Assembly: GCA_964639225.1 (NCBI GenBank)
Contig: CAZXCK010000003.1
Span: forward strand, 1 to 64,000
Source of the DNA: CAZXCK01 sp964639225
GTDB taxonomy: Bacteria > Chloroflexota > Anaerolineae > Aggregatilineales > Phototrophicaceae
Direction of reading: 5' to 3'
Length of the DNA: 64,000 nt
Below, in pieces: positions 8,880 to 17,520 of this stretch (position 1 is its first letter; each line of letters begins with the position of its first letter). The notes under the pieces were generated by a model that worked only from the letters and a program-made list of their open reading frames with translations, was not told the origin of the DNA and made no database searches. The position numbers were made by a program, and so were the translations under genes.

Positions 8880-10039
8880 GACAGCAGCCCCCGCACAAAC
8901 GTTGTGAAGCGTTCCAGACCTTCTTCAAATTTCGGTGAAGCGGTCGTCAGCGCGCCGCGAATGAAGCCTTCACCTGCGCCGCCGCCGATAGTCCCCGGCT
9001 GGAACACCAGCCGCGCCTCGTCGCGGGCACGCTGGACGAACTCGGCGCTGGTGAGTCCGGTAGGGCGAATGTCGATAAAGACATAATACGCGCCCTGCGG
9101 CTCGCCATAAGGCAGGCCCACCGCGTCGAGTGTTTCCAGCCAGAGACGGCGACGGCGGTCGTATTCGCTGAGGATGTCACGGAACCAGTCTCGCGGCTGG
9201 CTGAGGACGGCCAGCCCGCCATATTGCGTCACCACATTGGCACAGATCATCATGGCGTGATGGAATGGCAGCATAGCCTCGACCAGTGCGGCGGGCGCGG
9301 CGATGTAGCCCAGGCGCAGGCCAGTCATGCCGAAGCTCTTGGAAAAGCTGTTGATCGTCACCGTGCGCTCACGCATCCCCGGCAGCGAGGCCATGCTCAC
9401 ATGGCGGTGATCGTCGAAGACGTAGTACTCGTAAATCTCATCGGAGACGACGATCAGATCACGGCGTATCGCCAGCTCGGCGATGGCGGTCAGCGTGGAT
9501 TCTGGCAGGACCGTCCCGGTGGGATTGTTGGGCGTGACGATCACCAGCCCTTTGGTCTGCGGGGTGATGGCCGCTTCCAGATCGGCAACATCGATGGTGA
9601 AGTTGCTGTCGATGCGCGTGGGAACCGGAATCAGCGTGCCGCCCAGGATAGCCGCGTCGCGGGTATATTCGTCGTAGTGCGGCGACGGCGTCAGCACATT
9701 GTCACCGGGGTCGAGCAGCGTCATCAGCGTGACCATCAGGGCTTCCTGCGCGCCGGATGTGACGATGATCTCGCTGTCGGGGTCAACGGTGACGTTGTTC
9801 TCGGTTTGCAGCTTGTTGGCGATGGCCGCCCGCAGTTCCGGAATGCCGGTCCAGGCGGTGTACTGCACGCGATTTTCAGCCAGCGCCTGCTGCATGGCCT
9901 CGAAAACGGGCGGCGGTGGGACGAAGTCCGGCGTGCCACTGCCCAGGTTAATCAGACCAGGCAGCGGCACTGAGGTCTGGCGTCCCAGCGAACCCAGCAG
10001 CCCACGCGCCCGGTTGGAGATGTAACGGTCGATGTTCAT
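8876..10039 (-). CDS. PLP-dependent aminotransferase, class I/II
   Basis: A 387-residue fold-type I aminotransferase of the AspC/MalY-like superfamily. Visible marks are the N-terminal substrate loop (LINLGSGTPDFVPP), the NNPTG motif (VTPNNPTGTV), the VSDEIYEYYVF aspartate/tyrosine pair that holds PLP, the lysine in INSFSKSFGMTGLRLGY, and a C-terminal arginine region (FIRGA). All catalytic residues are present. A ribosome site (AGGAAAG) precedes the ATG at 10039. It resembles the intact aminotransferase of the divergent operon (23381-24565), so the two may act on related substrates. The exact amino donor cannot be told from sequence. Confidence 0.9.
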   Translation of the reverse strand: MNIDRYISNRARGLLGSLGRQTSVPLPGLINLGSGTPDFVPPPPVFEAMQQALAENRVQYTAWTGIPELRAAIANKLQTENNVTVDPDSEIIVTSGAQEALMVTLMTLLDPGDNVLTPSPHYDEYTRDAAILGGTLIPVPTRIDSNFTIDVADLEAAITPQTKGLVIVTPNNPTGTVLPESTLTAIAELAIRRDLIVVSDEIYEYYVFDDHRHVSMASLPGMRERTVTINSFSKSFGMTGLRLGYIAAPAALVEAMLPFHHAMMICANVVTQYGGLAVLSQPRDWFRDILSEYDRRRRLWLETLDAVGLPYGEPQGAYYVFIDIRPTGLTSAEFVQRARDEARLVFQPGTIGGGAGEGFIRGALTTASPKFEEGLERFTTFVRGLLS

Positions 10040-10069
10040 AGATGGTCTTTCCTGCGGCTCGCTGGCCGG

Positions 10070-11140
10070 TTAGCTCAGAGTAATCCAGCGCCGTTCGGCG
10101 TAGGACTGGTGGACGGCGTCCATCGCCAACTGGGTCTTGAGACCGTCGGCGAAGGTCGCGCCAGCACGGGTGGGCCGCCCCTCGCGGATGGCCGCCGTCA
10201 GTTCCCGCATCAGCCCCACAAACGACACATTCCAGATGCCCTTGCCGACGCCGGGCAGGTCGGCGTTGGGGTCGGCCTCGCTCATATCTTCGAACGGCTC
10301 GCCCGCTTTGGCGACCATCAGTTTTTCGTCGTCGTTGGAGAGCAGAATCGAACCTTCACTGCCGAATATCTGGACATGATTGCCCATGTTGTGACGAGCG
10401 ACACCGCTCAGAAAGACCGACGCCCAGGCCCCGTTCTGCATCTCCAGCGAGAAGCTGACGACATCATCGGCGGTAGCGGTCCAGGACTCGCCGGTTTTGG
10501 GGTCTTTACGATGGGGAACCATCGTCGCCACCTGACCGCAAATCGCGCCAATGTCACCCAGCCAGAAGCGCAGCAGATCGAGCTGGTGCGAGCCGTTGGC
10601 TCCCAGCCTGCCGCCGCCCATGCTGGCCAGTGACCACCAGTCGCCTGCCGGGCGGGTGGCCGGGTCGCCCCAGGTGGGCGTGACGTTGACCACGTGCACA
10701 TGCCGCACATCGCCAATGTAACCATCGGCGATGAGCTGCTGGATTTTGCGCCGGTTAGGGTTGAAGCGCAGCTCGTGGCCGATCATATGAAGGCGGTTCA
10801 GGGACTCAGCGCGTTCGAGCATCTGGCGGGCTTCGTCGGCGTTCATGGCCATCGGCTTTTCGCACAACACATGCGCACCGGCGTCGAGCGCGGCCAGCGC
10901 CATCGGCGCATGATAGATGGTCGGCGTGGCAATGCCCACCAGATCAACTTCGTGTTTATCCAGCAGCTCACGCCAGTCGTCGTAGGCGTGCGGCACGCCG
11001 AACAGTTCGGCTGCCGACTGGGCACTCTCCAGGCGGGCACTGGCGACAGCCACCACTTCGACGTCATCGACGGTGGCTAAGGCGGGCAGATAGGCCGCTT
11101 TGGCGAAGCTGGCCCCGAAGATTCCAACTCGTATGGTCAT
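10070..11140 (-). CDS. Gfo/Idh/MocA family oxidoreductase
   Basis: A 356-residue dehydrogenase with an N-terminal Rossmann domain (RVGIFGASFAKAAYLPAL, then ATPTIYHAPMALAALDAGAH) and the family signature VLCEKPMAMNADEA, whose EKP lysine is catalytic. The C-terminal half is the usual open beta-sheet substrate domain, with GANGSHQLDLLRFWLGD containing the conserved histidine/aspartate. Members oxidise or reduce sugars, inositols and related compounds with NAD(P). It sits between the aminotransferase and the unrecognised TIM-barrel-like gene in the importer operon. The substrate is unknown. Confidence 0.9.
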   Translation of the reverse strand: MTIRVGIFGASFAKAAYLPALATVDDVEVVAVASARLESAQSAAELFGVPHAYDDWRELLDKHEVDLVGIATPTIYHAPMALAALDAGAHVLCEKPMAMNADEARQMLERAESLNRLHMIGHELRFNPNRRKIQQLIADGYIGDVRHVHVVNVTPTWGDPATRPAGDWWSLASMGGGRLGANGSHQLDLLRFWLGDIGAICGQVATMVPHRKDPKTGESWTATADDVVSFSLEMQNGAWASVFLSGVARHNMGNHVQIFGSEGSILLSNDDEKLMVAKAGEPFEDMSEADPNADLPGVGKGIWNVSFVGLMRELTAAIREGRPTRAGATFADGLKTQLAMDAVHQSYAERRWITLS

Positions 11141-11156
11141 GATATGTCGCTCGCTT

Positions 11157-12542
11157 TCAGATCAGGCCGCGCTGGCGCAGCGCCGTGCCGATGGCCTCGA
11201 CGTTGCGCAGTTCGGCTTCAGAGTAATTACGCGAAATGAGCACGCCGCTGGCACCGCCATCGAAGCCGGCATGCACGCCCGCGATGATGTCCTCTGGCGT
11301 GATGGGTTTACTGTCGCCGCCGTCGCCGACGCCAACGCCGATGCCAGGATAGACTTTGCACCGTCCGCCGGTCTGGGCGACGAGCTTCTCGGTCCAGCGT
11401 TTGACGTACTCCGGCTTGAAGCCAGCCATTGGCGATTCTTCACGCGGGGCGACAAATTCTTCCAGGCCCAGAATGTTCGCCAGCGCGTTGAAAGCGCCGT
11501 CCGGCGTGGCGTCGGCCAGAACACCCTTCTGCCAGGATTCAGCGAATTTGGCGAAGCGCGCCCCCGCCGGTGTGTGATACAGCACCGGCTTGAGCCAGTC
11601 GGCGTATTCGGCGTAATCGGACTGGTCGTACTGAGCGCGCAGGTAGGGGTTGTAGGTGTTAATCACCTGCCAGATACCCAGACCGACCTCGTAAGCCGGG
11701 TCCAGGAAGCGCAGCAGCCCGGCGATCTCATGGTAGAACGACTGGTGCGCATCGAGCCACATCTTTTCCCACATCAGCACTTCGGGATAGTGCAGCAGTT
11801 GGCGCAGCAGCAGAATAAACACACCCTCGTCGTAACGCTGGCCCTGGCGCACATCGCGCAGGAACAGGTCGATCTTGCGATAGCCCTCGATGGCCCGCTG
11901 CACATCAATGCCGCGCGCGCGGGCTTCGGCGACGAAGTACTGGTCAAAGCCGGTGCTGGAGTCGGCGCGGAAGATGTCCATCAGCGGGCTGTGGCGCTCC
12001 ACACCCCACAGCAAACCGGTCAGGTCATGATTCTGGAACCAGTCCTCAATGACGCTGCGCCACCACGTCCGGTATTCCGGATTGAGCAGCGAGGGACGTG
12101 TGGCGATTTTGCCCCAATGGTCGCGGTCCAGGAAATGCGGGAAGCCCGGCTGCCAGATCGAACGAATACTGGAAGCGGATGTCTCGCAGTAATACGGATA
12201 GACCTTAATACCGCGCGCCTTCGCCGCCGGGATCACATCGGCCAGGGTGTCGAAACCCTTGTATAGCGGGTCTGGCGCGTCGAACTGTTTGTGGAAGGTC
12301 GCCTGATAATAGCGCGGGTCTGGCCTGTAGAAAGCGCCACCCTGTAGATTATCCGGTTCCTGCACGCCATGATCCGGAAAGCCGAAGAAAGCGCGTCCGG
12401 CGTTGCCGAGGCTCCACGACAGTGCCGATACCATAATGGCGTTGACGCCAGCCTTTTCCTGAAGCAGATCAAGCACCTTCTCGACGCCTTCGTCGATGAA
12501 GCTGATGGCGCCAATCTGAATGCCAACAAATGTCTGAGACAT
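11157..12542 (-). CDS. Unrecognised protein, TIM-barrel glycosidase-like
   Basis: A 461-residue protein whose family I do not recognise with confidence. ATG at 12542 is preferred because AGGAGAAG precedes it; translation from 12584 would add an unlikely leader. The start, TFVGIQIGAISFIDEGVEKV, and alternating strand-helix segments (KVYPYYCETSAS, LTGLLWGVERHSPLMD, CKVYPGIGVGVGDG, GASGVLISRNYSEAEL) look like a beta/alpha barrel of the GH-like superfamily. In such a barrel acidic groups at strand ends, such as GVERHSP, could be catalytic. No signal peptide is seen, so it is cytoplasmic. It may act on the imported compound or a sugar amide. An isomerase or epimerase is an alternative. Confidence 0.55.
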   Translation of the reverse strand: MSQTFVGIQIGAISFIDEGVEKVLDLLQEKAGVNAIMVSALSWSLGNAGRAFFGFPDHGVQEPDNLQGGAFYRPDPRYYQATFHKQFDAPDPLYKGFDTLADVIPAAKARGIKVYPYYCETSASSIRSIWQPGFPHFLDRDHWGKIATRPSLLNPEYRTWWRSVIEDWFQNHDLTGLLWGVERHSPLMDIFRADSSTGFDQYFVAEARARGIDVQRAIEGYRKIDLFLRDVRQGQRYDEGVFILLLRQLLHYPEVLMWEKMWLDAHQSFYHEIAGLLRFLDPAYEVGLGIWQVINTYNPYLRAQYDQSDYAEYADWLKPVLYHTPAGARFAKFAESWQKGVLADATPDGAFNALANILGLEEFVAPREESPMAGFKPEYVKRWTEKLVAQTGGRCKVYPGIGVGVGDGGDSKPITPEDIIAGVHAGFDGGASGVLISRNYSEAELRNVEAIGTALRQRGLI

Positions 12543-12587
12543 AACAACTTCTCCTATTTGATGATGATGCGGCAGCACGGGCACGCA

Positions 12588-13520
12588 TCACGCGCCACGC
12601 AGACGCGGGTCCAGAAAGTCACGCAGCCAGTCGCCCAGGATGTTCAGCGAGAGGACGGTCAGCATAATGGCGACACCCGGATAAACCGCCAGCCACCAGC
12701 TACCACCCAGGAGCTGGTCGCGGCTGTCGGCCAGCATACCACCCCAGGTGGGCACGGTAGGCGGCACGCCGAGTCCCAGGAAGCTTAGCGAGGCTTCGGC
12801 CAGGATGACGCTGGCGACATTAAATGAAGCGATGACAATCAGCGGAGCCAGAATGTTCGGCAGGATACTACGAAACATAATACGTACATTCGACATACCG
12901 ACGCTGTGGGCCGCCTCGACATATTCTTTCTCGCGCTGGGAGATCGTCTCGCCGCGCGCGATACGGGCGTAGGTCACCCACTGACCGATGCCCAGCACCA
13001 GCACCAGATTCAGCACGCCGGAACCGAGTACGACCAGCACCATAATCGCCAGCAGAATAAACGGAAACCCAAGCTGAATATCGGCCAGGCGCATAATCAG
13101 GTGATCGACGATGCCGCCGAAGTAGCCGGCAGTCAAACCCAGCAGCGTGCCGATGACGCCGCCAATACCGACAGCCACAAAGCCCACCAGCAGCGAGATA
13201 CGCGCACCATAGATGAGGCGCGACAGCACATCGCGGCCAAGCGAATCCGTGCCCAGCCAGAACTCGACCTCACCGCTTCGGCCTTCCGTAAAGGGTGGCT
13301 GCAGCCGCGATATGATATTCTGGCGATTCGGGTCTTTAGGGGCGATCTGCGGGCCGAAAACGCCCAGGAATGTGATCGCCGACAGGATAAACAGCGCGAC
13401 CAGCGGCCAGCGCGCCCGCACCAGACTGCGACGCGCCCGCAACCAGGCGGACGGCGTTACAAAAGTCTGACCGTTGACCAGTCGCACAACCTGTGTACTT
13501 TCCATGACTTGCTGCGCCAT
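12588..13520 (-). CDS. ABC transporter permease, DppC/OppC type
   Basis: A 310-residue inner-membrane permease of the peptide/nickel importer family. It has one N-terminal membrane helix (PLVALFILSAITFLGVFG), an extracellular loop with the typical FWLGTDSLGRDVLSRLIYGA motif, then five helices with the EAA-like loop EYVEAAHSVGMSNVRIMFRS that contacts the ATPase. The end is the usual NILGDWLRDFLDPRLRGA. It is paired with the DppB-type permease 18 bp upstream and a family 5 binding protein. No OppD/OppF ATPase gene is in the neighbourhood, so it must borrow one. Confidence 0.93.
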   Translation of the reverse strand: MAQQVMESTQVVRLVNGQTFVTPSAWLRARRSLVRARWPLVALFILSAITFLGVFGPQIAPKDPNRQNIISRLQPPFTEGRSGEVEFWLGTDSLGRDVLSRLIYGARISLLVGFVAVGIGGVIGTLLGLTAGYFGGIVDHLIMRLADIQLGFPFILLAIMVLVVLGSGVLNLVLVLGIGQWVTYARIARGETISQREKEYVEAAHSVGMSNVRIMFRSILPNILAPLIVIASFNVASVILAEASLSFLGLGVPPTVPTWGGMLADSRDQLLGGSWWLAVYPGVAIMLTVLSLNILGDWLRDFLDPRLRGA

Positions 13521-13538
13521 GATTTCCCTCCGAGTTAA

Positions 13539-14516
13539 TCAGTTGAGCCGCACGCGAGGATCGAGGCGAGCGTAGACCAGGTCAACCAACAGATTGAGCA
13601 GCACGAATAAGAAGGAGAATGAAATTACCGCCGCCTGAACAACAGGTACATCTCGCTGATTAATGGAGTTAAACACCAGCCGCCCCACCCCCGGCCACGA
13701 GAAAACGGTCTCCACCACCACCACACCGCTCAGGAGAAAGCCGAACTCCAGGCCGAGGATGGTGACCACCGGGATCAGCGAGTTACGGAATGCATGCCGT
13801 CCGACGACGCTGCGCTCTCGCAGCCCCTTGGCGCGGGCGGTGCGCACATAATCCTGAGAGAGCACTTCGAGCATCGTCGAGCGAATGAGGCGGGCGTTGC
13901 GCGACAGTGAAAACACGGCGATTGTGATGCCCGGCAGGATCAGATGGCGCAGCGCGTCCGGGACATTGCTGATCGCCAACCCTACATCACCGCTGAGCAG
14001 CGGCTGTAAAACCGGCACATGCCCGCTGATGGGCAGCCAGCGCAGCCCCAGCCCAACTGTCAGAATAAGCATAATCCCCAGCCAGAAGCTCGGCATCGAC
14101 TGGCCAAAAATGGCGAACAGCATAATGCCGCCATCCAGCGGCGTACCGCGCCGTGTCGCCGAAAGAATACCAATCGGGATCGCCAGAACCAGACCCAGGA
14201 TCATAGCGAAAAGTGTCAGCTCGATGGTAGCCGGCAGGCGCGTCATCACTAAGTCCAGCGCCGGCATCTTGGTGACCAGAGAAGTCCCAAAATCACCCTG
14301 AACCATGCGCGTCATGTAGGTGATGTACTGCTCGTGCAGGGGCCGGTCGAAACCCAGCCGCTGCCGGATGGTAGCGATTTCCTCCGCGCTGGCCCGGTCA
14401 CTGACATAGAGATAGGTCGGGTCACCGGCGAGTTGGAGCGTCATAAACGCGAAAAAGGTCACACCGATAATGACGATGATCGATTGAAGCAGGCGACTTA
14501 CCAGGTATTGGGTCAT
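13539..14516 (-). CDS. ABC transporter permease, DppB/OppB type
   Basis: A 325-residue permease with six predicted membrane helices. The N-terminus (MTQYLVSRLLQSIIVIIGVT) is the hallmark start of DppB-type proteins, followed by the periplasmic stretch with RQRLGFDRPLHEQYITYM. The cytoplasmic coupling loop reads DYVRTARAKGLRERSVVGRH, the normal EAA motif. It ends VYARLDPRVRLN as in other members. It is placed between the binding protein (98 bp away, across a hairpin) and the second permease. Confidence 0.93.
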   Translation of the reverse strand: MTQYLVSRLLQSIIVIIGVTFFAFMTLQLAGDPTYLYVSDRASAEEIATIRQRLGFDRPLHEQYITYMTRMVQGDFGTSLVTKMPALDLVMTRLPATIELTLFAMILGLVLAIPIGILSATRRGTPLDGGIMLFAIFGQSMPSFWLGIMLILTVGLGLRWLPISGHVPVLQPLLSGDVGLAISNVPDALRHLILPGITIAVFSLSRNARLIRSTMLEVLSQDYVRTARAKGLRERSVVGRHAFRNSLIPVVTILGLEFGFLLSGVVVVETVFSWPGVGRLVFNSINQRDVPVVQAAVISFSFLFVLLNLLVDLVYARLDPRVRLN

Positions 14517-14558
14517 GGAGATTTCTACTTATTCGCTCGGTGTTACGTCCAGAAAGAG

Positions 14559-14594
14559 GGACATACGCCGCCGCTGCATGGACGGCGTATGTCC
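14559..14594 (-). terminator. Intercistronic hairpin after the binding-protein gene
   Basis: A 12-bp perfect stem, GGACATACGCCG (14559-14570) and CGGCGTATGTCC (14583-14594). On the minus strand it is followed by CTCTTTCTGG, not a strong T run. It lies between the binding-protein and permease genes, so partial termination or protection of the upstream mRNA is more likely than full termination. Such hairpins keep binding protein in excess of permease. Confidence 0.6.
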
Positions 14595-14614
14595 GGGTTA
14601 CGGGTGTCGGCGAG

Positions 14615-16198
14615 TTACCGCAGTGTCGCGTCGAACACGATCACTTTCTCGTCGCGGCGGGCTTCCCAGTCGATGCGGGTGCTCACGCCATAGAAGTCCG
14701 GCTGGCTGTAAAGCAGCAGCCACGGCGGGTCGTTATAGAAGACTTCCAACATCTCATTGACAACCGCGCGCTCTTCTTCGGGGTCACGGATGTCGGCCAG
14801 CGAACGCCAGCGGTCGAACCACTCCGGATTGTCCCAGAAGCCATAGTTGGGGTTGGATGCCTCGTTGGCAAAGTCGGCCATTTCGTAGAGCGGATTCCAG
14901 TTACCGCCGCCGGAGCCAACAAAGTAAAGCGGACCAGCCTGCTGGCTGACGAGCAGCGGCACGAACTGAGCGCCAAAGTCCATCAGTTCACAGTTGGTGC
15001 GCACACCCACTTCGTCCAGATACTGGCAGATAGCCAGCACGACATCGACATCGTTCAGGTAACGGTTGCGGCCAGCCATAAGGGTAACTTCAAAGCGAAC
15101 GCCATCCTCATCACGCGGGTAACCGGCGGCGTCCAGCAGTTCCTCGGCCATTTCCGGATCATAAGGATACGGTTCCAGGTCGGGATTGTCGTTAGGCGGA
15201 TTCACCAGACCACTCGCGCGCTCGCACTCGGTACCCAGCAGGAAACTGCAGATGGTCTCCACGTCGATGGCGTATTGCAGAGCAACGCGCACATCGGTGT
15301 TCTTGATAGCCTCAGCGCCTTCGCTGCCGGCTGTCTCGAACTGGTCGGTGAAGTTGAAACCAACGTAGATGCGGCGCAGACCAGCAACGGCCTGAATCTC
15401 AGCAGCACCAGAGTTAGTCACCGCTTCGTGCTGGTCCGGCGGCACATTGGCGATGATGTCGATGTTACCGGCGATCAGTTCGGCGGTACGGGTCGAGGAT
15501 TCGGGGATCACACGCCAGATGATGCGCTCAAAACCCGGTTCACGCAGATCGAACGCTTCCCAGCGCTCCATCAGGATGTAGTCGTCCTTGACCCACTCCA
15601 CAAACTGGTACGGGCCAGAGCCAATCGGGAAGTTGGCGGCTTCTTCCAGGGTGCGATCTTCATAGGACTCGCGGCAGTAGATATGGACTTCGGACAGCAG
15701 ACCGAGGGCGATAGACTGGTAGCGCTCCAGGATGATGGTCGCTTCCAGTTCGCTTTCCACGCGGGCGTCAGCATAGCCCACCGAAGCGAAAACAAAGCCC
15801 GGCGTGTTACCGGTGAAGGCATTCTCGGGGTCAGCGGCACGCTGGAACGAGTACACCACGTCATCGGCGGTCAGCGGCGAACCATCATGGCAGGTCAGAC
15901 CTTCGTTGAGCGTGAAGGTGATCTCGGTGCCATCGTCACTCAGGCGGTAGTCGTTCGCCAGATAGGGGACAATGTTGCCATCGGCTTCAATATCATACAG
16001 GGTGGCGAACATATGAGCGATGATATTGGCATCGGGACGGGAACCAACCTGAGGCGGATCGAGGCTGGTGGCATCGGTGGTCTGCGCGATCACCAGCGTA
16101 TCGTCATCTGGTGCCTGCGCGCCTGCGCTCAGCGGCACCAGCAGGATACCCATCATCATGACGGTGATGAGTACGCGGACAAAGCTGCTTTTGCTCAT
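14615..16198 (-). CDS. ABC transporter substrate-binding protein, family 5 (peptide type)
   Basis: A 527-residue secreted binding protein of the DppA/OppA class. It has a Sec signal (MSKSSFVRVLITVMMMGILL, likely cleavage after AGA near residue 27) without a lipobox cysteine. The mature part starts TLVIAQTTDATSLDPPQVG, the usual opening of this family. Also present are LTADDVVYSFQRAADPENAF, PIGSGPYQFVEWVKDDYI and VRVALQYAIDVETI. Ligands of the family include peptides, nickel, opines and oligosaccharides. Context with peptidases and amidohydrolases favours a peptide- or amide-like compound. It is the first gene of its operon, with AGGAG before the start. Confidence 0.92.
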   Translation of the reverse strand: MSKSSFVRVLITVMMMGILLVPLSAGAQAPDDDTLVIAQTTDATSLDPPQVGSRPDANIIAHMFATLYDIEADGNIVPYLANDYRLSDDGTEITFTLNEGLTCHDGSPLTADDVVYSFQRAADPENAFTGNTPGFVFASVGYADARVESELEATIILERYQSIALGLLSEVHIYCRESYEDRTLEEAANFPIGSGPYQFVEWVKDDYILMERWEAFDLREPGFERIIWRVIPESSTRTAELIAGNIDIIANVPPDQHEAVTNSGAAEIQAVAGLRRIYVGFNFTDQFETAGSEGAEAIKNTDVRVALQYAIDVETICSFLLGTECERASGLVNPPNDNPDLEPYPYDPEMAEELLDAAGYPRDEDGVRFEVTLMAGRNRYLNDVDVVLAICQYLDEVGVRTNCELMDFGAQFVPLLVSQQAGPLYFVGSGGGNWNPLYEMADFANEASNPNYGFWDNPEWFDRWRSLADIRDPEEERAVVNEMLEVFYNDPPWLLLYSQPDFYGVSTRIDWEARRDEKVIVFDATLR

Positions 16199-16485
16199 TT
16201 CCTACTCCTCTAACAAGCTATAACGACGTAAACGGTGTTCTGATGAGTATTTCGACAATCCATCCGAGCAGCAGCACCTCCTACCTGTTTTTACGGACAC
16301 AATCTCCAAAGGGTGCTGGTGTCGCGGTCGGCGCAGTAACATCGGAGTACCAACAACTTCCTGACCTTTATGACCGCTTACGACACCTTAAGAGCTTTTA
16401 TAAGCTAGCACCAACTGATAATTCTGAAAACTGGATAACACTACAAATCTGCAAGGACAGATTTCGTTACAATTCAACAATACCG
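16199..16485 (-). promoter_or_regulatory. Intergenic region, promoter area of the importer operon
   Basis: This 287-base stretch separates the binding-protein gene from the upstream Gfo/Idh/MocA gene on the same strand. It is more AT-rich than the genes. It holds an inverted repeat, AAATCTG and CAGATTT around a 6-base spacer (16445-16464), and a TTATAA box on the minus strand near 16395-16402. A promoter for the importer operon is likely, but no clean -35/-10 pair was found. There is no clear terminator, so read-through from the repressor operon is possible. Confidence 0.35.
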
Positions 16486-17520
16486 TCATACCAGCCCCGC
16501 CAGCACACTATCGACGCGGACCACCTGCCCGCTTTGGCTGGACCGTATACAGGCGTCAACCATCGCCAGTGACCACAGATGATCGCGGCCACTGCACTGG
16601 AGCGGCGCGCCATCAATGACCGTGTCCAGGAAGGCATCCAGCAGACCGATGGTCTCCGTCACCCACGTTTCATGGGCGGGCAGCGTCACGGGTGCCAGCG
16701 CGGCATCATCGCGGCGGGCATAGTGCAGCGCCCCGAACTGGTCCCGCTGACTGATGATGCCCTGGGTACATTCGGTGCGCCATTCAAAACCGGGCACCGA
16801 CCAGTTTCCCTGCCATGTCCCCTGATAGTTGACCACCATCCCGCCGTCAAAGGTGATGATGGCCGCCACGTTGGCATCGCTGTCATACATGCTCCAGGGT
16901 GGGTTCCAGGTACGGCTCTGGATCGTCACCGGTTCCTGGCCATAGACGTAACGCAGCAGGTCGAAGTGATGAATGGACTGCTCCCACAGCATGGGCTGGT
17001 CCATCGTCAGCGGGTATTTGTTCAGGTCGGGCCGGTGACCGTCGCGGTAGCGCTCATAGGTAAAACGCGCGAAGGAAGGCTCGCCAACTGTGCCGGCTTC
17101 GAGCAGCCCCATCAGAGCCTGCGTCACCGCCAGATAACGGAAGTTGAGGCCGACCATCAGCGGCACCTGCGCCGCCTCGGCGATGGCGACCAGACGAGCC
17201 GCCTCGACCATGTCGAGCGCCAGCGGCTTCTCGACCAGCAGGGGCAGTCCGCGCTCGGCGGCAAGCCGAATCTGACTTTCACGCCCGATAGGCGGATTGG
17301 CCAGCAGCAGCGCATCAGCGCCGGTAACCGACTCTACCGCTGCTTCTGGCGTGTCGAAAGCAGGCCGCTGACCAAAGCGTGCCGCTGCTCGTTCAATGGC
17401 CTGCGGGTTGGGGTCGGCGTAGGCGGCGATCTCGGCACGCGGCGATCGGGTGATGACATCGGCCCAGTAGGTGCCGCGCACACCCAGCCCGGCCAGAATA
17501 ATGCGTAACGGAGCGGTCAT
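16486..17520 (-). CDS. Gfo/Idh/MocA family oxidoreductase
   Basis: A 344-residue member of the same dehydrogenase family as the 10070-11140 gene but clearly distinct in sequence. The Rossmann start is RIILAGLGVRGTYWADVITR, the catalytic signature is LLVEKPLALDMVEAARL, and the substrate domain contains LWEQSIHHFDLLRYVYG with the conserved histidines. It overlaps the epimerase gene by 4 bp and forms the end of the repressor operon. Two such enzymes in adjacent operons suggest successive or alternative steps on a polyhydroxylated compound. Substrate unknown. Confidence 0.9.
   Translation of the reverse strand: MTAPLRIILAGLGVRGTYWADVITRSPRAEIAAYADPNPQAIERAAARFGQRPAFDTPEAAVESVTGADALLLANPPIGRESQIRLAAERGLPLLVEKPLALDMVEAARLVAIAEAAQVPLMVGLNFRYLAVTQALMGLLEAGTVGEPSFARFTYERYRDGHRPDLNKYPLTMDQPMLWEQSIHHFDLLRYVYGQEPVTIQSRTWNPPWSMYDSDANVAAIITFDGGMVVNYQGTWQGNWSVPGFEWRTECTQGIISQRDQFGALHYARRDDAALAPVTLPAHETWVTETIGLLDAFLDTVIDGAPLQCSGRDHLWSLAMVDACIRSSQSGQVVRVDSVLAGLV

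Noticed and set aside
14540..16213. A 557-codon open frame on the plus strand
   Set aside because: It lies opposite the binding-protein gene, whose signal peptide and family motifs are clear.
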